Below, one piece after another: positions 42,164 through 50,812 of a stretch of 64,000 nucleotides of DNA (its first letter is position 1; every line of letters starts with the position of its first letter). Origin of the DNA: Nocardia transvalensis (lineage in GTDB: Bacteria > Actinomycetota > Actinomycetes > Mycobacteriales > Mycobacteriaceae); assembly GCF_015477765.1 (NCBI RefSeq), contig NZ_JADLQQ010000002.1, positions 186,001-250,000 of the forward strand, in the 5' to 3' direction. The notes under the pieces were generated by a model. The model was not told the DNA's origin and ran no database searches. It saw nothing but the letters and a program-made list of their open reading frames with translations. A program made the translations under genes and the position numbers.

Positions 42164-43324
42164 ATGACTTCAACACAGGAACGTCTCAGGCTGGTCGGCC
42201 GCGAGGACCCCGCGGCGGCGTCGGCCGGGGCGCTCTCGTGGGTCATGAATATCGACGACGCCGATTCCGCGCGCGACGTCATCGACGCGCTCGGAATCGC
42301 GCCCTATGTCAGCGGTGAGCAGCCGCACGCGGTACAGGTGGATCTCGAGCATGTGAAACCCGATGCGCCGCTGTGCCCCGACACGGCGCGGGTACTGCGC
42401 ACCAGCGACGAGGACGGCACCCGGGCCACATTGGCCGTCGGCGACGGCTGGACGCTGCGCGTGGTGCGCCGCAGTAACGGCCGGGCGGCGCTGTTCATCT
42501 GCGCCGTGACCGAGGCGCTGGCCCGGGAGGTCGCCGAGGTGTGCTCCGCCGATGCCACGGCGCCCCCCGAATCCGACGACAACCAGGTATCGATGGGCTT
42601 CTGGCACAACAGCTCGTGCGGTCCCCAGCGGAACGAGCGCACCATCACCGCCGCCGGCTGGGCGCAGATCGAGGGGAACTACGGCGCGGACGTCCGCGCG
42701 GCGATGCGGCAGCTGATGGCCGTGCGAGCCGGTGACGTCAGCGGCAGACTGCTGTTGCTGCACGGCCCGCCGGGCACCGGCAAGACGTCGGCGCTGCGGG
42801 CGCTGGCCCGCGAATGGGCCGACTGGTGCCAGGTCGACTGCGTCCTCGATCCCGAGATGCTGTTCGCCAACCCCGGCTACCTCATGGAGGTCGCCATGGG
42901 TGTGGACACCTACGACGAAACCAAACGCCGCTGGCGGCTGCTGGTGCTCGAGGACTGCGACGAACTCATTCGCGGATCGGCCAAGGAATCCACCGGCCAG
43001 GGCCTTTCGCGCCTGCTGAACCTCACCGACGGCATGCTCGGCCAGGGCCGCGACGTCCTGGTCGCGATCACGACCAACGAAAATCTGTCCCGCCTGCACC
43101 CGGCGGTGATCCGCCCCGGCCGCTGCCTGGCCCAGATGCAGGTGGGCCCCCTCTCGCCCGCCGAGGCAACCGCCTGGCTCGACCGCGAACTCGGCACCCG
43201 CCCCAAGCCCCCCGTCGGCCCCGACGGCATGACCCTCGCCGAACTGATCGAATCCCGCGACAACCACTCCCGCATCCACGCCACCCCCGCGGCCCCACCC
43301 CCGGGCACCGGCGGCTACCTGTAG
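42164..43324 (+). CDS. AAA-family ATPase with DUF5925-like N-terminal domain
   Basis: 386-residue protein. The N-terminal ~180 residues resemble DUF5925 of actinobacteria. The C-terminal AAA ATPase domain has Walker A GPPGTGKTSAL, Walker B LLVLEDCDEL, sensor-1 VAITTNE and an arginine-finger-like HPAVIRPGRC. Family members are cytoplasmic with unknown remodelling targets. Start ATG 42164 (MTSTQERL). The C-terminus is Pro/Gly-rich. A nested hairpin element lies directly downstream. Confidence 0.82.
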   Translation: MTSTQERLRLVGREDPAAASAGALSWVMNIDDADSARDVIDALGIAPYVSGEQPHAVQVDLEHVKPDAPLCPDTARVLRTSDEDGTRATLAVGDGWTLRVVRRSNGRAALFICAVTEALAREVAEVCSADATAPPESDDNQVSMGFWHNSSCGPQRNERTITAAGWAQIEGNYGADVRAAMRQLMAVRAGDVSGRLLLLHGPPGTGKTSALRALAREWADWCQVDCVLDPEMLFANPGYLMEVAMGVDTYDETKRRWRLLVLEDCDELIRGSAKESTGQGLSRLLNLTDGMLGQGRDVLVAITTNENLSRLHPAVIRPGRCLAQMQVGPLSPAEATAWLDRELGTRPKPPVGPDGMTLAELIESRDNHSRIHATPAAPPPGTGGYL

Positions 43325-43353
43325 CCCCGCCACCTACTGGTCGGCAGAGCCCC

Positions 43354-43432
43354 CGCAGCCGCACCCCTTCCCTGCAAACGCACCCCCTCCAGCACCTGCA
43401 AAGGGTGCGTTTGCACGTAAAGGGTGCGGCTG
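43354..43432. repeat. Nested inverted repeat built on CGCACCC (copy A)
   Basis: Outer arms 43354-43368 and 43418-43432 match at 14 of 15 bases (GCAGCCGCACCCCTT type). Inner arms 43372-43385 and 43401-43414 match at 13 of 14 (TGCAAACGCACCCC type). Each arm carries CGCACCC or its complement. It lies after the AAA ATPase gene. A second copy with different inner arms is at 61320-61391. It may act as a terminator; there is no T-run. Confidence 0.7.
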
Positions 43433-43541
43433 CGCTTCGGGCGTGCCGCCGGAGTGGGTGCTGTCGCAACGGATTCGCCGTCCGTGCGTCGCCTTGAGAC
43501 TGCCGTCAAATATTTTTTGACGGGCCGTGTAGGGTGCAGGG

Positions 43542-43916
43542 GTGAGTGATGGGCGGGCGTTCGATCGTGAGGTTGTGCGGGAGTGGCTGGCGGGGACGAC
43601 AGAGCCGGTGCAGGCGGGCGAGGATGAGCCCAGAGAGCTTGTGCGGGCGGTGCTTTCGCGGCTGGCCGAGGACGATCAGGCCGCGCCCACGAGTGGGTTG
43701 CTCACGGCGTGTTCGCTCCTGTTGGTGGCTGCGCGGACCGAGTTGGATCGGATGGAACTCGAGCTGATGAGCACGGCGAGCGAGCGCGGGCTGGGGTGGT
43801 CGGCGATCGCGGAGTCGTTCGGATATCGCTCGAAGCAGGCCGCGCACGCGCGGGCCAGCGCGCTGTATCACCGGCTGAAATATCGGACGGGGGAGAGCGA
43901 GGGAGAGCGGCGATGA
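43542..43916 (+). CDS. Small HTH protein coupled to the sliding-clamp gene
   Basis: 124-residue protein with a likely helix-turn-helix near the C-terminus (GLGWSAIAESFGYRSKQAAHARASAL), similar to sigma-70 region 4 or small DNA-binding modules. The N-terminal ~75 residues are helical and acidic. No family name is certain. It starts with GTG at 43542 and its TGA overlaps the ATG of the DnaN-like gene (ATGA), so the two are translationally coupled and probably act together, for instance as a regulator or partner of the clamp (inferred). Confidence 0.6.
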   Translation: MSDGRAFDREVVREWLAGTTEPVQAGEDEPRELVRAVLSRLAEDDQAAPTSGLLTACSLLLVAARTELDRMELELMSTASERGLGWSAIAESFGYRSKQAAHARASALYHRLKYRTGESEGERR

Positions 43917-45037
43917 AGCTGCGAATGGAGCGAGAAGCATTGGTGCGGGCGGTATCTGCCGTGGGGCCCTGCGTGCCGAGCAGGCCACCGGTCCCGACGC
44001 TGGCGGGCGTGCTCCTCGCCGCCGACGCGGATTCGGTGACGGTCTCGGGATTCGACTACGAGGTCTCCGCCCGCGCGATCGTCCCCGGCGCGGTGATCCA
44101 CGAGCCGGGCGCGGTCCTGGTGTCGGGGCGGCTGCTCGCCGAGATCGCCAAGGCGCTACCGGCCCAGCCGGTCGAACTCGCCGACGACGGCACGCATCTG
44201 CAGATCCGCTGCGGCCAGGCGCGGTTCACGCTGCCGGTGATGAATACCGAGGACTATCCGCAGCTGCCCGAGCTCCCGGCGCTGTGTGGATCGGTCGTCC
44301 GCACCGAATTCGCCGATGCCACAGCGCAGGTGGCCGTGGCGGCCGGACGCGACGACACCATTCCGATGCTGACCGGAGTGAATATCGAATTCCACCGGAC
44401 GTTCCTGCGGCTGGTCTGCACCGACCGCTTCCGCATCGCCGTCCACGAACTTGGCTGGACCCCGGACGAGGCGCATGCGACCGACGGTTCGCTGCTCGTC
44501 CCGGCCCGTGCGCTCACCGACGCCATGAAGACGGCGACGGGCGCTCGCCTCGACATCGCCGCAGGCACAGGGCAATCGATCCTGGGCCTGCGTACCGGCG
44601 GCGAGCACCACACCCTGCGCCTGCTGGACATGCCCTACGCCCCGTACCAGCGCTACCTGACCGCGCAGCCCACCACGGTCGTTCGCCTCGAGACCGCCCC
44701 CTTCGTCGACGCGATCAAACGTGTGTCGCTGCTGTCCGCGCGCGGGGCGCAGATCCGGCTGACCTTCACCGATTCGACGATCCGGCTGGCCGCGGGCGAC
44801 GACAGCGGCGGCCGCGCCGACGAAGCACTCGCCGCCGATATCGACGGCGACGCACTGACCACCGCCTTCAACCCCCGCTACCTGCTCGACGGTCTCCTCG
44901 CCGCCCGTTCACCGAGAATCGAAATCGCCATGACCGACCCCACCCGTGCCGCGACCCTCCGGCCCGCCGACTCCGACTCCGCCAGTGCGGGACACCGCCG
45001 CCTGTACATCCTCATGCCGGTCCGCCTGCCCGGGTGA
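43913..45037 (+). CDS. DnaN-type sliding clamp paralogue (DNA polymerase III beta-like)
   Basis: 374-residue beta-clamp homologue with the three-domain DnaN layout. Seen: N-terminal MKLRMEREALVRAVSAV; domain 1-2 junction ARFTLPVMNTEDYPQLPEL; the middle ML-TGVNIEF and TDRFRIAVHELGW; and C-terminal AFNPRYLLDGLLA with RLYILMPVRLPG, which matches the clamp C-terminus. No dnaA, recF or gyrB neighbours are present, so this is an additional clamp outside the replication-origin locus. It could serve repair polymerases or act as a drug-insensitive clamp (inferred). Start ATG 43913 overlaps the HTH gene. Confidence 0.88.
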   Translation: MKLRMEREALVRAVSAVGPCVPSRPPVPTLAGVLLAADADSVTVSGFDYEVSARAIVPGAVIHEPGAVLVSGRLLAEIAKALPAQPVELADDGTHLQIRCGQARFTLPVMNTEDYPQLPELPALCGSVVRTEFADATAQVAVAAGRDDTIPMLTGVNIEFHRTFLRLVCTDRFRIAVHELGWTPDEAHATDGSLLVPARALTDAMKTATGARLDIAAGTGQSILGLRTGGEHHTLRLLDMPYAPYQRYLTAQPTTVVRLETAPFVDAIKRVSLLSARGAQIRLTFTDSTIRLAAGDDSGGRADEALAADIDGDALTTAFNPRYLLDGLLAARSPRIEIAMTDPTRAATLRPADSDSASAGHRRLYILMPVRLPG

Positions 45038-45191
45038 CGAGCGGAAACCGACTGGAAGTATGTTGCTAGGGAAGGACTTTCGCGATCTTGCGTAACGGTG
45101 GACCGGCATGGTGCGATGGAATCGCAGGTGGCAGTGCTGCTTCTCCGAACCGATCAGCCGGGCGGGCCCGGACGTGCGGAAGGACGACAGA

Positions 45192-46496
45192 GTGGGGAAG
45201 TTCGGCGCGGCGTCGCGGGGCGGCGAAATCCGGGTGCTGATCGAAAACGGCGAATACTGGCTGCGCAATCGGGGCGATATCGCCATGATGGCGGTGACCG
45301 TGCAGCGGTTGCGCGAGCACTGGCCGGCCGCCCGGGTCGGCATCCTCACCGATCAGCCCAGGATCCTGCCCGCGCTGCTGCCGCAGGCCGAACCGGTCTG
45401 CCTCGCCGACGGCGGTCGCTGGCACCGCCCGGGTGCACCGGCCCGGCTGGCCTCCCCGGTCGCGCTGCGGTGGCGGGCCGCGACGGACGGGCCCAAAGCC
45501 GCCCTGCGCGCACTTCGCCGACGCGGCCGGGACGCGGAATACGATCTGCCGGAGCCGCCCCTGCCGGAGGCGGTCGCCGACGCCACACTCGTGCTGGCCC
45601 AGGGCGGCGGCTACCTGACCGATGTCGACCGCTACCAGGCCCACCGCGTCCTGAATCTGCTGGAGCACGCCCGCTCGCTGGGCATCCCCACGGCCATGAT
45701 CGGCCAGGGCGTCGGACCCATCGAGGATCCGCGGCTGCTGGAACGGGCCGCGCAGGTGCTGCCCCGCGTGGGCTTCATCGCCCTGCGGGAGGGCCGCCGC
45801 GGTCCCAGGCTGCTCACCGGCCTGGGCGTACCGGCCGACCGCATCATGGTGACCGGCGACGACGCCGTGGAGCTGGCGTACCGCCTGCGGCGGGAAACGC
45901 TGGGCACCGACCTCGGAATCTGTTTGCGGGTCGCCGATTACGCCCGGGTCAGCGCCTCCGCCCGCACCACGCTCGGCACGATCGTGCGCACCTTCGCCGC
46001 CGAGGCCGACGCAGCCCTGGCGCCGCTGATCATCTCCGAATACGACTCCGAGGACCGCCGCTGCACGCTGCCGCTGCTGACCGGTGCGGCCCGCACCCGC
46101 CGCGCGGCAGGCCGCGGCGCCACCGCCGCCGACGTGGCCCGGCAGGTGTCACGGTGCCGAGTCGTGGTGACCAGCGCCTACCACCTGGCCGTTTTCGCGC
46201 TGTCGCAGGGCATCCCGGCCGTCGGCATCACCGTCTCCCGCTACTACGACGACAAATTCCACGGCCTGGCCGAGATGTTCGGCACCGGCCTGCACGTGGT
46301 CGACCTCGACGACCCGAAACTCGCCCACACACTCACGGCCGCGATCCGGCACCTGTGGGCCGAGGCACCCGCCTTGCGAGACCCCTTGCAGGCCAGGGCC
46401 GTCGCACAGATCGACGCCGCACGCACCGGCCTGGACCGGGTATTCCGGCTGGTCGAGGGGGAAACCACCACCGTGCCCGCCCAGGGGGACCGATGA
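45192..46496 (+). CDS. Polysaccharide pyruvyl transferase family protein
   Basis: 434-residue member of the pyruvyl-transferase (CsaB/WcaK) family, which adds pyruvate ketals from PEP to surface sugars. Seen: N-terminal NRGDIAMMAVTVQRLREHW; the middle LVLAQGGGYLTDVDRYQ; GIPTAMIGQGVGPI; and the C-terminal SRCRVVVTSAYHLAVFALSQG, where relatives have the R-x-H site. The start is taken as GTG 45192 with GGAAGGA upstream; an ATG at 45108 would add 28 residues that look non-coding. Its stop overlaps the GT2 start (ATGA). Confidence 0.85.
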   Translation: MGKFGAASRGGEIRVLIENGEYWLRNRGDIAMMAVTVQRLREHWPAARVGILTDQPRILPALLPQAEPVCLADGGRWHRPGAPARLASPVALRWRAATDGPKAALRALRRRGRDAEYDLPEPPLPEAVADATLVLAQGGGYLTDVDRYQAHRVLNLLEHARSLGIPTAMIGQGVGPIEDPRLLERAAQVLPRVGFIALREGRRGPRLLTGLGVPADRIMVTGDDAVELAYRLRRETLGTDLGICLRVADYARVSASARTTLGTIVRTFAAEADAALAPLIISEYDSEDRRCTLPLLTGAARTRRAAGRGATAADVARQVSRCRVVVTSAYHLAVFALSQGIPAVGITVSRYYDDKFHGLAEMFGTGLHVVDLDDPKLAHTLTAAIRHLWAEAPALRDPLQARAVAQIDAARTGLDRVFRLVEGETTTVPAQGDR

Positions 46497-47329
46497 CGAC
46501 TCTGTCGATATGCGTACCGGCCTACAACGCCGCCCGCACACTCGAGACCACCCTGCGCTCGATCCTCGACCAGGACGTCGACTTCGAGCTCGCCGTGCTC
46601 GACAACGCCAGCACCGACGACACCGCCGACATCGCGGCCTCGGTCGACGATCCGCGAATGCGGGTGCACCACAACGACCGCGTGCTGCCCATCGGGGAGA
46701 ACTGGAACAAGACGGTCGCGGTGTCGTCCGGCGAGCTGGTGAAGGTCGTGTGCGCCGACGACATCCTGCTGCCGGGCGCGCTGAAGGCGCAGCTGGAACT
46801 CATGGGCGACACCGAGATCGCCTGCAGTTCCTCGAAATTCGAGGTGATCGACGAGTCCGGAGAGGTGGAGGAGTCCGATCTGGGGCTGCCCGGGCTGCTG
46901 GGTCCGCAGCCCGCGCAGGCGCTGATGCGCACCATCGTGCGGCGCGGCCCGGCCGATTTCGGTCCTACCGCGGCGGCGATGTTCCGGCGCGCGGACTTCG
47001 ACCGCACGGGCGGCTTCCGCGGCGATCTGGTGTTTCCGATGGATGTCGACCTGTTCGCCCGCGTCTGCGAATTCGGCGTGTTCTACGGCATGCCGAATAT
47101 CCTTGCCGCGTGGCGCAATTCGTCGTTCAACCTGTGCAGCCGCAGCTCCACGGTGTCCAAGCTCACCGAGATGGCGCGCTTCCACCACCGGCTCGGCCGT
47201 GAATATCCCGAACTGATACGCACGGCCGACGTGCTCGCCGGGGACCTGCGCCTGGTGCGGCAGGCGTTCGAACGCGCGCGGGTCCGGGCGGTGGCCACGG
47301 TGCGCCGTCGCCCGGATCTGCTGCGCTGA
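46493..47329 (+). CDS. Glycosyltransferase family 2
   Basis: 278-residue GT-A enzyme. Seen: N-terminal LSICVPAYNAARTLETTLRS; the DNASTDDT nucleotide-sugar loop; the DxD-type VCADDILLPGAL; and FPMDVDLFARV later. It transfers a sugar from a nucleotide donor on the cytoplasmic side. It is translationally coupled to the pyruvyl transferase, so the two may make and modify one surface glycan. It converges on the MspA porin gene with 4 bases between stops. Confidence 0.9.
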   Translation: MTTLSICVPAYNAARTLETTLRSILDQDVDFELAVLDNASTDDTADIAASVDDPRMRVHHNDRVLPIGENWNKTVAVSSGELVKVVCADDILLPGALKAQLELMGDTEIACSSSKFEVIDESGEVEESDLGLPGLLGPQPAQALMRTIVRRGPADFGPTAAAMFRRADFDRTGGFRGDLVFPMDVDLFARVCEFGVFYGMPNILAAWRNSSFNLCSRSSTVSKLTEMARFHHRLGREYPELIRTADVLAGDLRLVRQAFERARVRAVATVRRRPDLLR

Positions 47330-47333
47330 CCCG

Positions 47334-47957
47334 TCAGAGAGTCGACAGGGGACCGTAGGTGACCACGGTGTCGCCGCCGGCGCTGACCACCTTCACATAC
47401 GGCCGGATCGTGGTGGGTCCGAGCACCCCGGTCACCGTGCCGTGGAATCCCGACATCCGGATGGAGCCCTCCCGGCCGGAGACGTCCCCGCCCGCGCAGT
47501 CGACCGTCTGGATGCCGGGCCCGAACCCGACCTCCACCTCCACCCCGAGCCGCGGAATCAGGTCGAACACAGTGAGTTTCGGTTCGCTGCCGAGTTCCAG
47601 TCCGAGTCCGGGGGTGTCGTATTTGAATCTGATCTTGCCGTTGAGCGTGGCCGGATAGCCGACCATGTAGCCGATGGTGATGTGCCCGCGCCAGTCGTCC
47701 GCGCCGGGCCCGGACACCCTGAAGCTGGCCTTACCGTGGTGGAACCACTCACGGGTGAGCGGATTGCCGTCCAGCGGCGGCACGAAGTCGATCCGGGTGT
47801 CCTCCGAAATGGCTTCGACGGTGCGCTGCTGCTGGTCGACGATGCTGCTGACGCTGTCGACATCGGCGGCGGCGGTGCCGGTGCCCAGCGTGACACCGAT
47901 GGTGACGGCCGCGGCGGTGGCGGCGCGCGCGACGGCGCGCCGGGTCCTGTCCCTCAT
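47334..47957 (-). CDS. MspA-family mycolate-membrane porin
   Basis: 207-residue secreted porin of the MspA family, which forms octameric channels in the mycolic-acid outer membrane. An N-terminal signal peptide (AVARAATAAAVTIGVTLGTGTA) ends at AAA-DVD. The mature part has FVPPLDGNPLTREWFHHG and GYMVGYPATLNGKIRF, as in the family. The ATG at 47957 is chosen for its GGGG-rich ribosome site and correct signal length. The presence of the gene supports a mycolata host. It lies 132 bases beyond the C-methyltransferase gene, same direction. Confidence 0.88.
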   Translation of the reverse strand: MRDRTRRAVARAATAAAVTIGVTLGTGTAAADVDSVSSIVDQQQRTVEAISEDTRIDFVPPLDGNPLTREWFHHGKASFRVSGPGADDWRGHITIGYMVGYPATLNGKIRFKYDTPGLGLELGSEPKLTVFDLIPRLGVEVEVGFGPGIQTVDCAGGDVSGREGSIRMSGFHGTVTGVLGPTTIRPYVKVVSAGGDTVVTYGPLSTL

Positions 47958-48089
47958 ATTTCCCCAACTCCTCATCAGGCGAGTCATAGTGCTGCGATGG
48001 CCGCACTCGGACGCCACCGCGGAATCTCCCCCTTTCCCGGGCGGCGAGGCGGCCCGAGGTATCGACTACTCACCCGTTCGGTATTCGTT

Positions 48090-49214
48090 TCAGGGCGGCT
48101 GCGGGATCTGCACCACCCATCGGCCGCGCAGCGACGGCAGCGCCGTACGGACCTCCGGAAGGAGATCGGGCAGCGTGAGCAGCACCCGGTCCGGGTGTGC
48201 GGCAACAAGATCGGCGGGTGCGATGATCGGGATGTCGGTGCCGGGCATGCGGCGGCCGCGCTTGGCCGGGGAGGCGTCGGCGACCGCGGCGAGACGGCCG
48301 CGATGCAGTCCGGCGCGGGCGAACAGGGCGACCGCGCGGGAGGCCGCACCGTAGGCGTAGATCCGATGACCGCGGGCGGCCTCGGCGTCGAGCCAGGCGC
48401 GAAGGTCGCTCGCCTGCCGGTCGGCGGCGCTCTGCAGCGCACCGAACCGGGTGGGGTCGGTGAGGCCAGTCTCGTCGGCGAGGATGCGCCGCACCCGCTC
48501 GTCGGGTGCGACCGGGCGCCGCAGCGCGGCGACCAGGACGGTGCCGCCGTAGAGATCGAACTCCCAGGCCGTGGCCGGATACAGCCCTGCGCGACCCAGC
48601 AGCCGGTGCAGGGCGGTCATCGAGTAGTAGGCGAAATGCCCGTGCCGCACCGCATTCCACTGCTCGTGCCGCAGAATGGCGCGCAGCGAATGGAATTGCA
48701 GCAGAACCGTGCCGCCGGGCCGGGCGGCCGCCGCCCGTGCCGCCACGGCGGCGCGCTGGTCGGGCTCGTGCATCAAGCCGAAGCTGTCGACCACGACATC
48801 GGCGGGCCGAGAGGGCGTCTCGGTGAAGCCGTGCGCGGTGAGCAACGGCAGCCAGGTGCCGCCGTGTGGACTGCCGAATTCCCAGGCGGTAGCGCCCCGC
48901 AGCAGCCCGGCGGCGGCCACCCGGGACACCGCCTCGGCGGCCTGATCCCGCAGCGCCTGCGGCTCCACCCCGCGCGGCTCGTCGGCGACGGTGTCGTCCT
49001 CGCCCAGCTGCGCCAGCCCGCACCGGCCGCACAGATACATGGCCAGGGCATGCACCGGGTCGGCCTCGACCGCGACGCCCATTCTCGGAAAGTAGTCCGC
49101 CGCAGGCAGTTTCCCGAGATCGAGGACGCGGGCGAGTGTGGGGTGACCACAAGCGCGGCAGGCGCGCGCTCCGGATGCCGTTTCCGGTTCCGGTGCCTGC
49201 GCGCGCCCACTCAT
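48090..49214 (-). CDS. C-methyltransferase of NDP-sugars (zinc-binding N-domain)
   Basis: 374-residue three-part methyltransferase of the TylC3/methyltransf_13-11-14 type that methylates carbon in keto-deoxysugars. The N-terminal CRACGHPTLARVLDLGKLPAADYFP contains the zinc CxxC; a second pair is CGRCGLAQL. The SAM part is reduced (AWEFGSPHGGTWLPL); the C-terminal domain includes YAYGAASRAVALFARAG. The canonical SAM glycine motif is weak, so activity is uncertain. Start ATG 49214 is divergent from the RmlC-like gene, whose GTG is 15 bases away. Confidence 0.78.
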   Translation of the reverse strand: MSGRAQAPEPETASGARACRACGHPTLARVLDLGKLPAADYFPRMGVAVEADPVHALAMYLCGRCGLAQLGEDDTVADEPRGVEPQALRDQAAEAVSRVAAAGLLRGATAWEFGSPHGGTWLPLLTAHGFTETPSRPADVVVDSFGLMHEPDQRAAVAARAAAARPGGTVLLQFHSLRAILRHEQWNAVRHGHFAYYSMTALHRLLGRAGLYPATAWEFDLYGGTVLVAALRRPVAPDERVRRILADETGLTDPTRFGALQSAADRQASDLRAWLDAEAARGHRIYAYGAASRAVALFARAGLHRGRLAAVADASPAKRGRRMPGTDIPIIAPADLVAAHPDRVLLTLPDLLPEVRTALPSLRGRWVVQIPQPP

Positions 49215-49228
49215 GCCACCATGTCCTG

Positions 49229-49798
49229 GTGCGTATCGAACAGGCCGGACTGGCCGATGTGCTCGTGCTGACACCCCGCCCGCTGCGCGATGAGCGGGGC
49301 CTGTTCACCCGCACCTTCGACGGCGAGATATTCGATGCCCATCTCGGGGTGTCGGGGGCGGCCGCGGCCTTCGTGCAGGACTCGCAGTCGCGGTCGGTGC
49401 GCGGGGTGGTGCGGGGTATGCACGGCCGGTCCGGGCGCGGCGAGGCGAAACTGGTGCGCTGCGCGCACGGTGCGATCCACGACGTGCTGGTCGATATCCG
49501 CCCCGAGTCGCCCACCTTCGGCCGGCAACAGGCATTTCTGTTGGACGACACGGACTTTCGGCACCTGTACGTGCCGCCGGGCTTCCTGCACGGCTTCCAG
49601 GCGCTCACCGACACCGCCGACGTGTGCTACCGCATCGACCGCCCCCACGATCCCGCCGAGGATATTGCGGTGGCCTACGACGACCCCGAGCTGGCCATCG
49701 CCTGGCCGCAGCCGGTCACGATCATCTCGGTGCGTGACCGCGCGGCCGGGAGCTGGGCCGAGCTGCTGGCCGCGCTGCACGCTACGCCTCGATCCTGA
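49229..49798 (+). CDS. dTDP-4-dehydrorhamnose 3,5-epimerase-like (RmlC family)
   Basis: 189-residue cupin epimerase of the RmlC type. Seen: RGLFTRTFDGEIF; the catalytic-His region QDSQSRSVRGVVRGMH; KLVRCAHGAIHDVLVDIR; and HLYVPPGFLHGFQAL. It epimerises a 4-keto-6-deoxyhexose. No RmlA, RmlB or RmlD gene is in the window, so the substrate is probably a CDP- or other NDP-sugar of the adjacent cluster (inferred). Start is a GTG at 49229. Its 3' end overlaps the convergent epimerase gene by 17 bases. Confidence 0.88.
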   Translation: MRIEQAGLADVLVLTPRPLRDERGLFTRTFDGEIFDAHLGVSGAAAAFVQDSQSRSVRGVVRGMHGRSGRGEAKLVRCAHGAIHDVLVDIRPESPTFGRQQAFLLDDTDFRHLYVPPGFLHGFQALTDTADVCYRIDRPHDPAEDIAVAYDDPELAIAWPQPVTIISVRDRAAGSWAELLAALHATPRS

Positions 49799-50810
49799 CC
49801 CGGCGCAGCGAATCATCCAGGGCGCCGGTCTGTTTGAGCTCCTGTAGGCGGGCCAGCCGGGTGAAGCGGTGGGCGAACGCCTCGGCGGTGAGCCCGCGCG
49901 TGACGTATTCGCGGGCCAATTCCGCCGCACCCGCGGCGATGCTCCACCGCGCCCGGAACCCCAAGTCCGCACGCGCCCTGGCGAAATCGACCCGGTAGGA
50001 GCGCGGGTCGGGGCCCGTCTCGCCGGTGATCACCAGCCGCGACCCCGGCACCGCCTCGACGACGGCCTGCGCGATCTGGGCGACCGTCTGATTGTTGGAC
50101 TCGTCGCCGATGTTGTAGGCGCGCCCCGAAATCCGCTCGGCCGGTGCGGTCAGGCACGCCGCGAATGCCTGCGCGATATCGGCCGCGTGCACCAGCGGCC
50201 GCCACGGCGTGCCGTCCGACAGTACCCGCACCTCGCCGGTGAGCACCGCGAACCCGACCAGGTTGTTGAGCACGATATCGGCGCGCAACCGCGGCGAGAA
50301 GCCGAAGGCGGTGGCGTTGCGCAGGAATACCGGACAGAAATCCGGACCGGCCAGCGCCGCCACCTCGTCCTCGACGCGCACCTTGCTCTCGGCATAGGGA
50401 GTCAGCGGCCGCAGCGGCGCATCCTCACCGACGAGGCCGTCGCCCGCGGCACCGTAGACCGAGCAGGTGGAGGCGTACAGAAACCGCCGCACCCCGGCTT
50501 GTTTCGCCATCCGGGCCAGCCGCACCGAGGCGTGATAGTTGATGTCGTAGGTGATCTGCGGCGCCAGGGCGCCGACCGGATCGTTCGACAGCGCCGCCAG
50601 GTGGATCACCGCATCGAATCCGGCGAGCTGGTCGACGCGCAGGTCGCGCAGGTCGGCGGCGGGCCCGGGCGGATCCACCGGTGGGTCGCCCAGCACGCAA
50701 TCGGCGAAATAGCCGATGTCCACGCCGACCACGTCGTGGCCCTCGGCCCGCAGCACCGGCGCCATGACCGTGCCGAGATATCCCTGATGCCCGGTGAGCA
50801 GTACCCGCAC
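49782..50810 (-). CDS. NAD-dependent epimerase/dehydratase (extended SDR)
   Basis: 342-residue extended SDR. Seen: VLLTGHQGYLGTVMAPVL at the N-terminus; ALSNDPVG; the catalytic YASTCSVYG followed by Y-x-x-x-K in YAESKVRVED; and a C-terminal YNIGDESNNQTV substrate loop. It probably reduces, epimerises or dehydrates the sugar of this cluster. Start GTG 50810 lies 2 bases after the PIG-L stop, so it is coupled. Confidence 0.9.
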   Translation of the reverse strand: MRVLLTGHQGYLGTVMAPVLRAEGHDVVGVDIGYFADCVLGDPPVDPPGPAADLRDLRVDQLAGFDAVIHLAALSNDPVGALAPQITYDINYHASVRLARMAKQAGVRRFLYASTCSVYGAAGDGLVGEDAPLRPLTPYAESKVRVEDEVAALAGPDFCPVFLRNATAFGFSPRLRADIVLNNLVGFAVLTGEVRVLSDGTPWRPLVHAADIAQAFAACLTAPAERISGRAYNIGDESNNQTVAQIAQAVVEAVPGSRLVITGETGPDPRSYRVDFARARADLGFRARWSIAAGAAELAREYVTRGLTAEAFAHRFTRLARLQELKQTGALDDSLRRVRIEA

Positions 50811-50812
50811 GG

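Noticed and set aside
43354..43432. Repeats as a CRISPR array
   Set aside because: The units are inverted and nested, not direct repeats with even spacers, and no cas genes are near.
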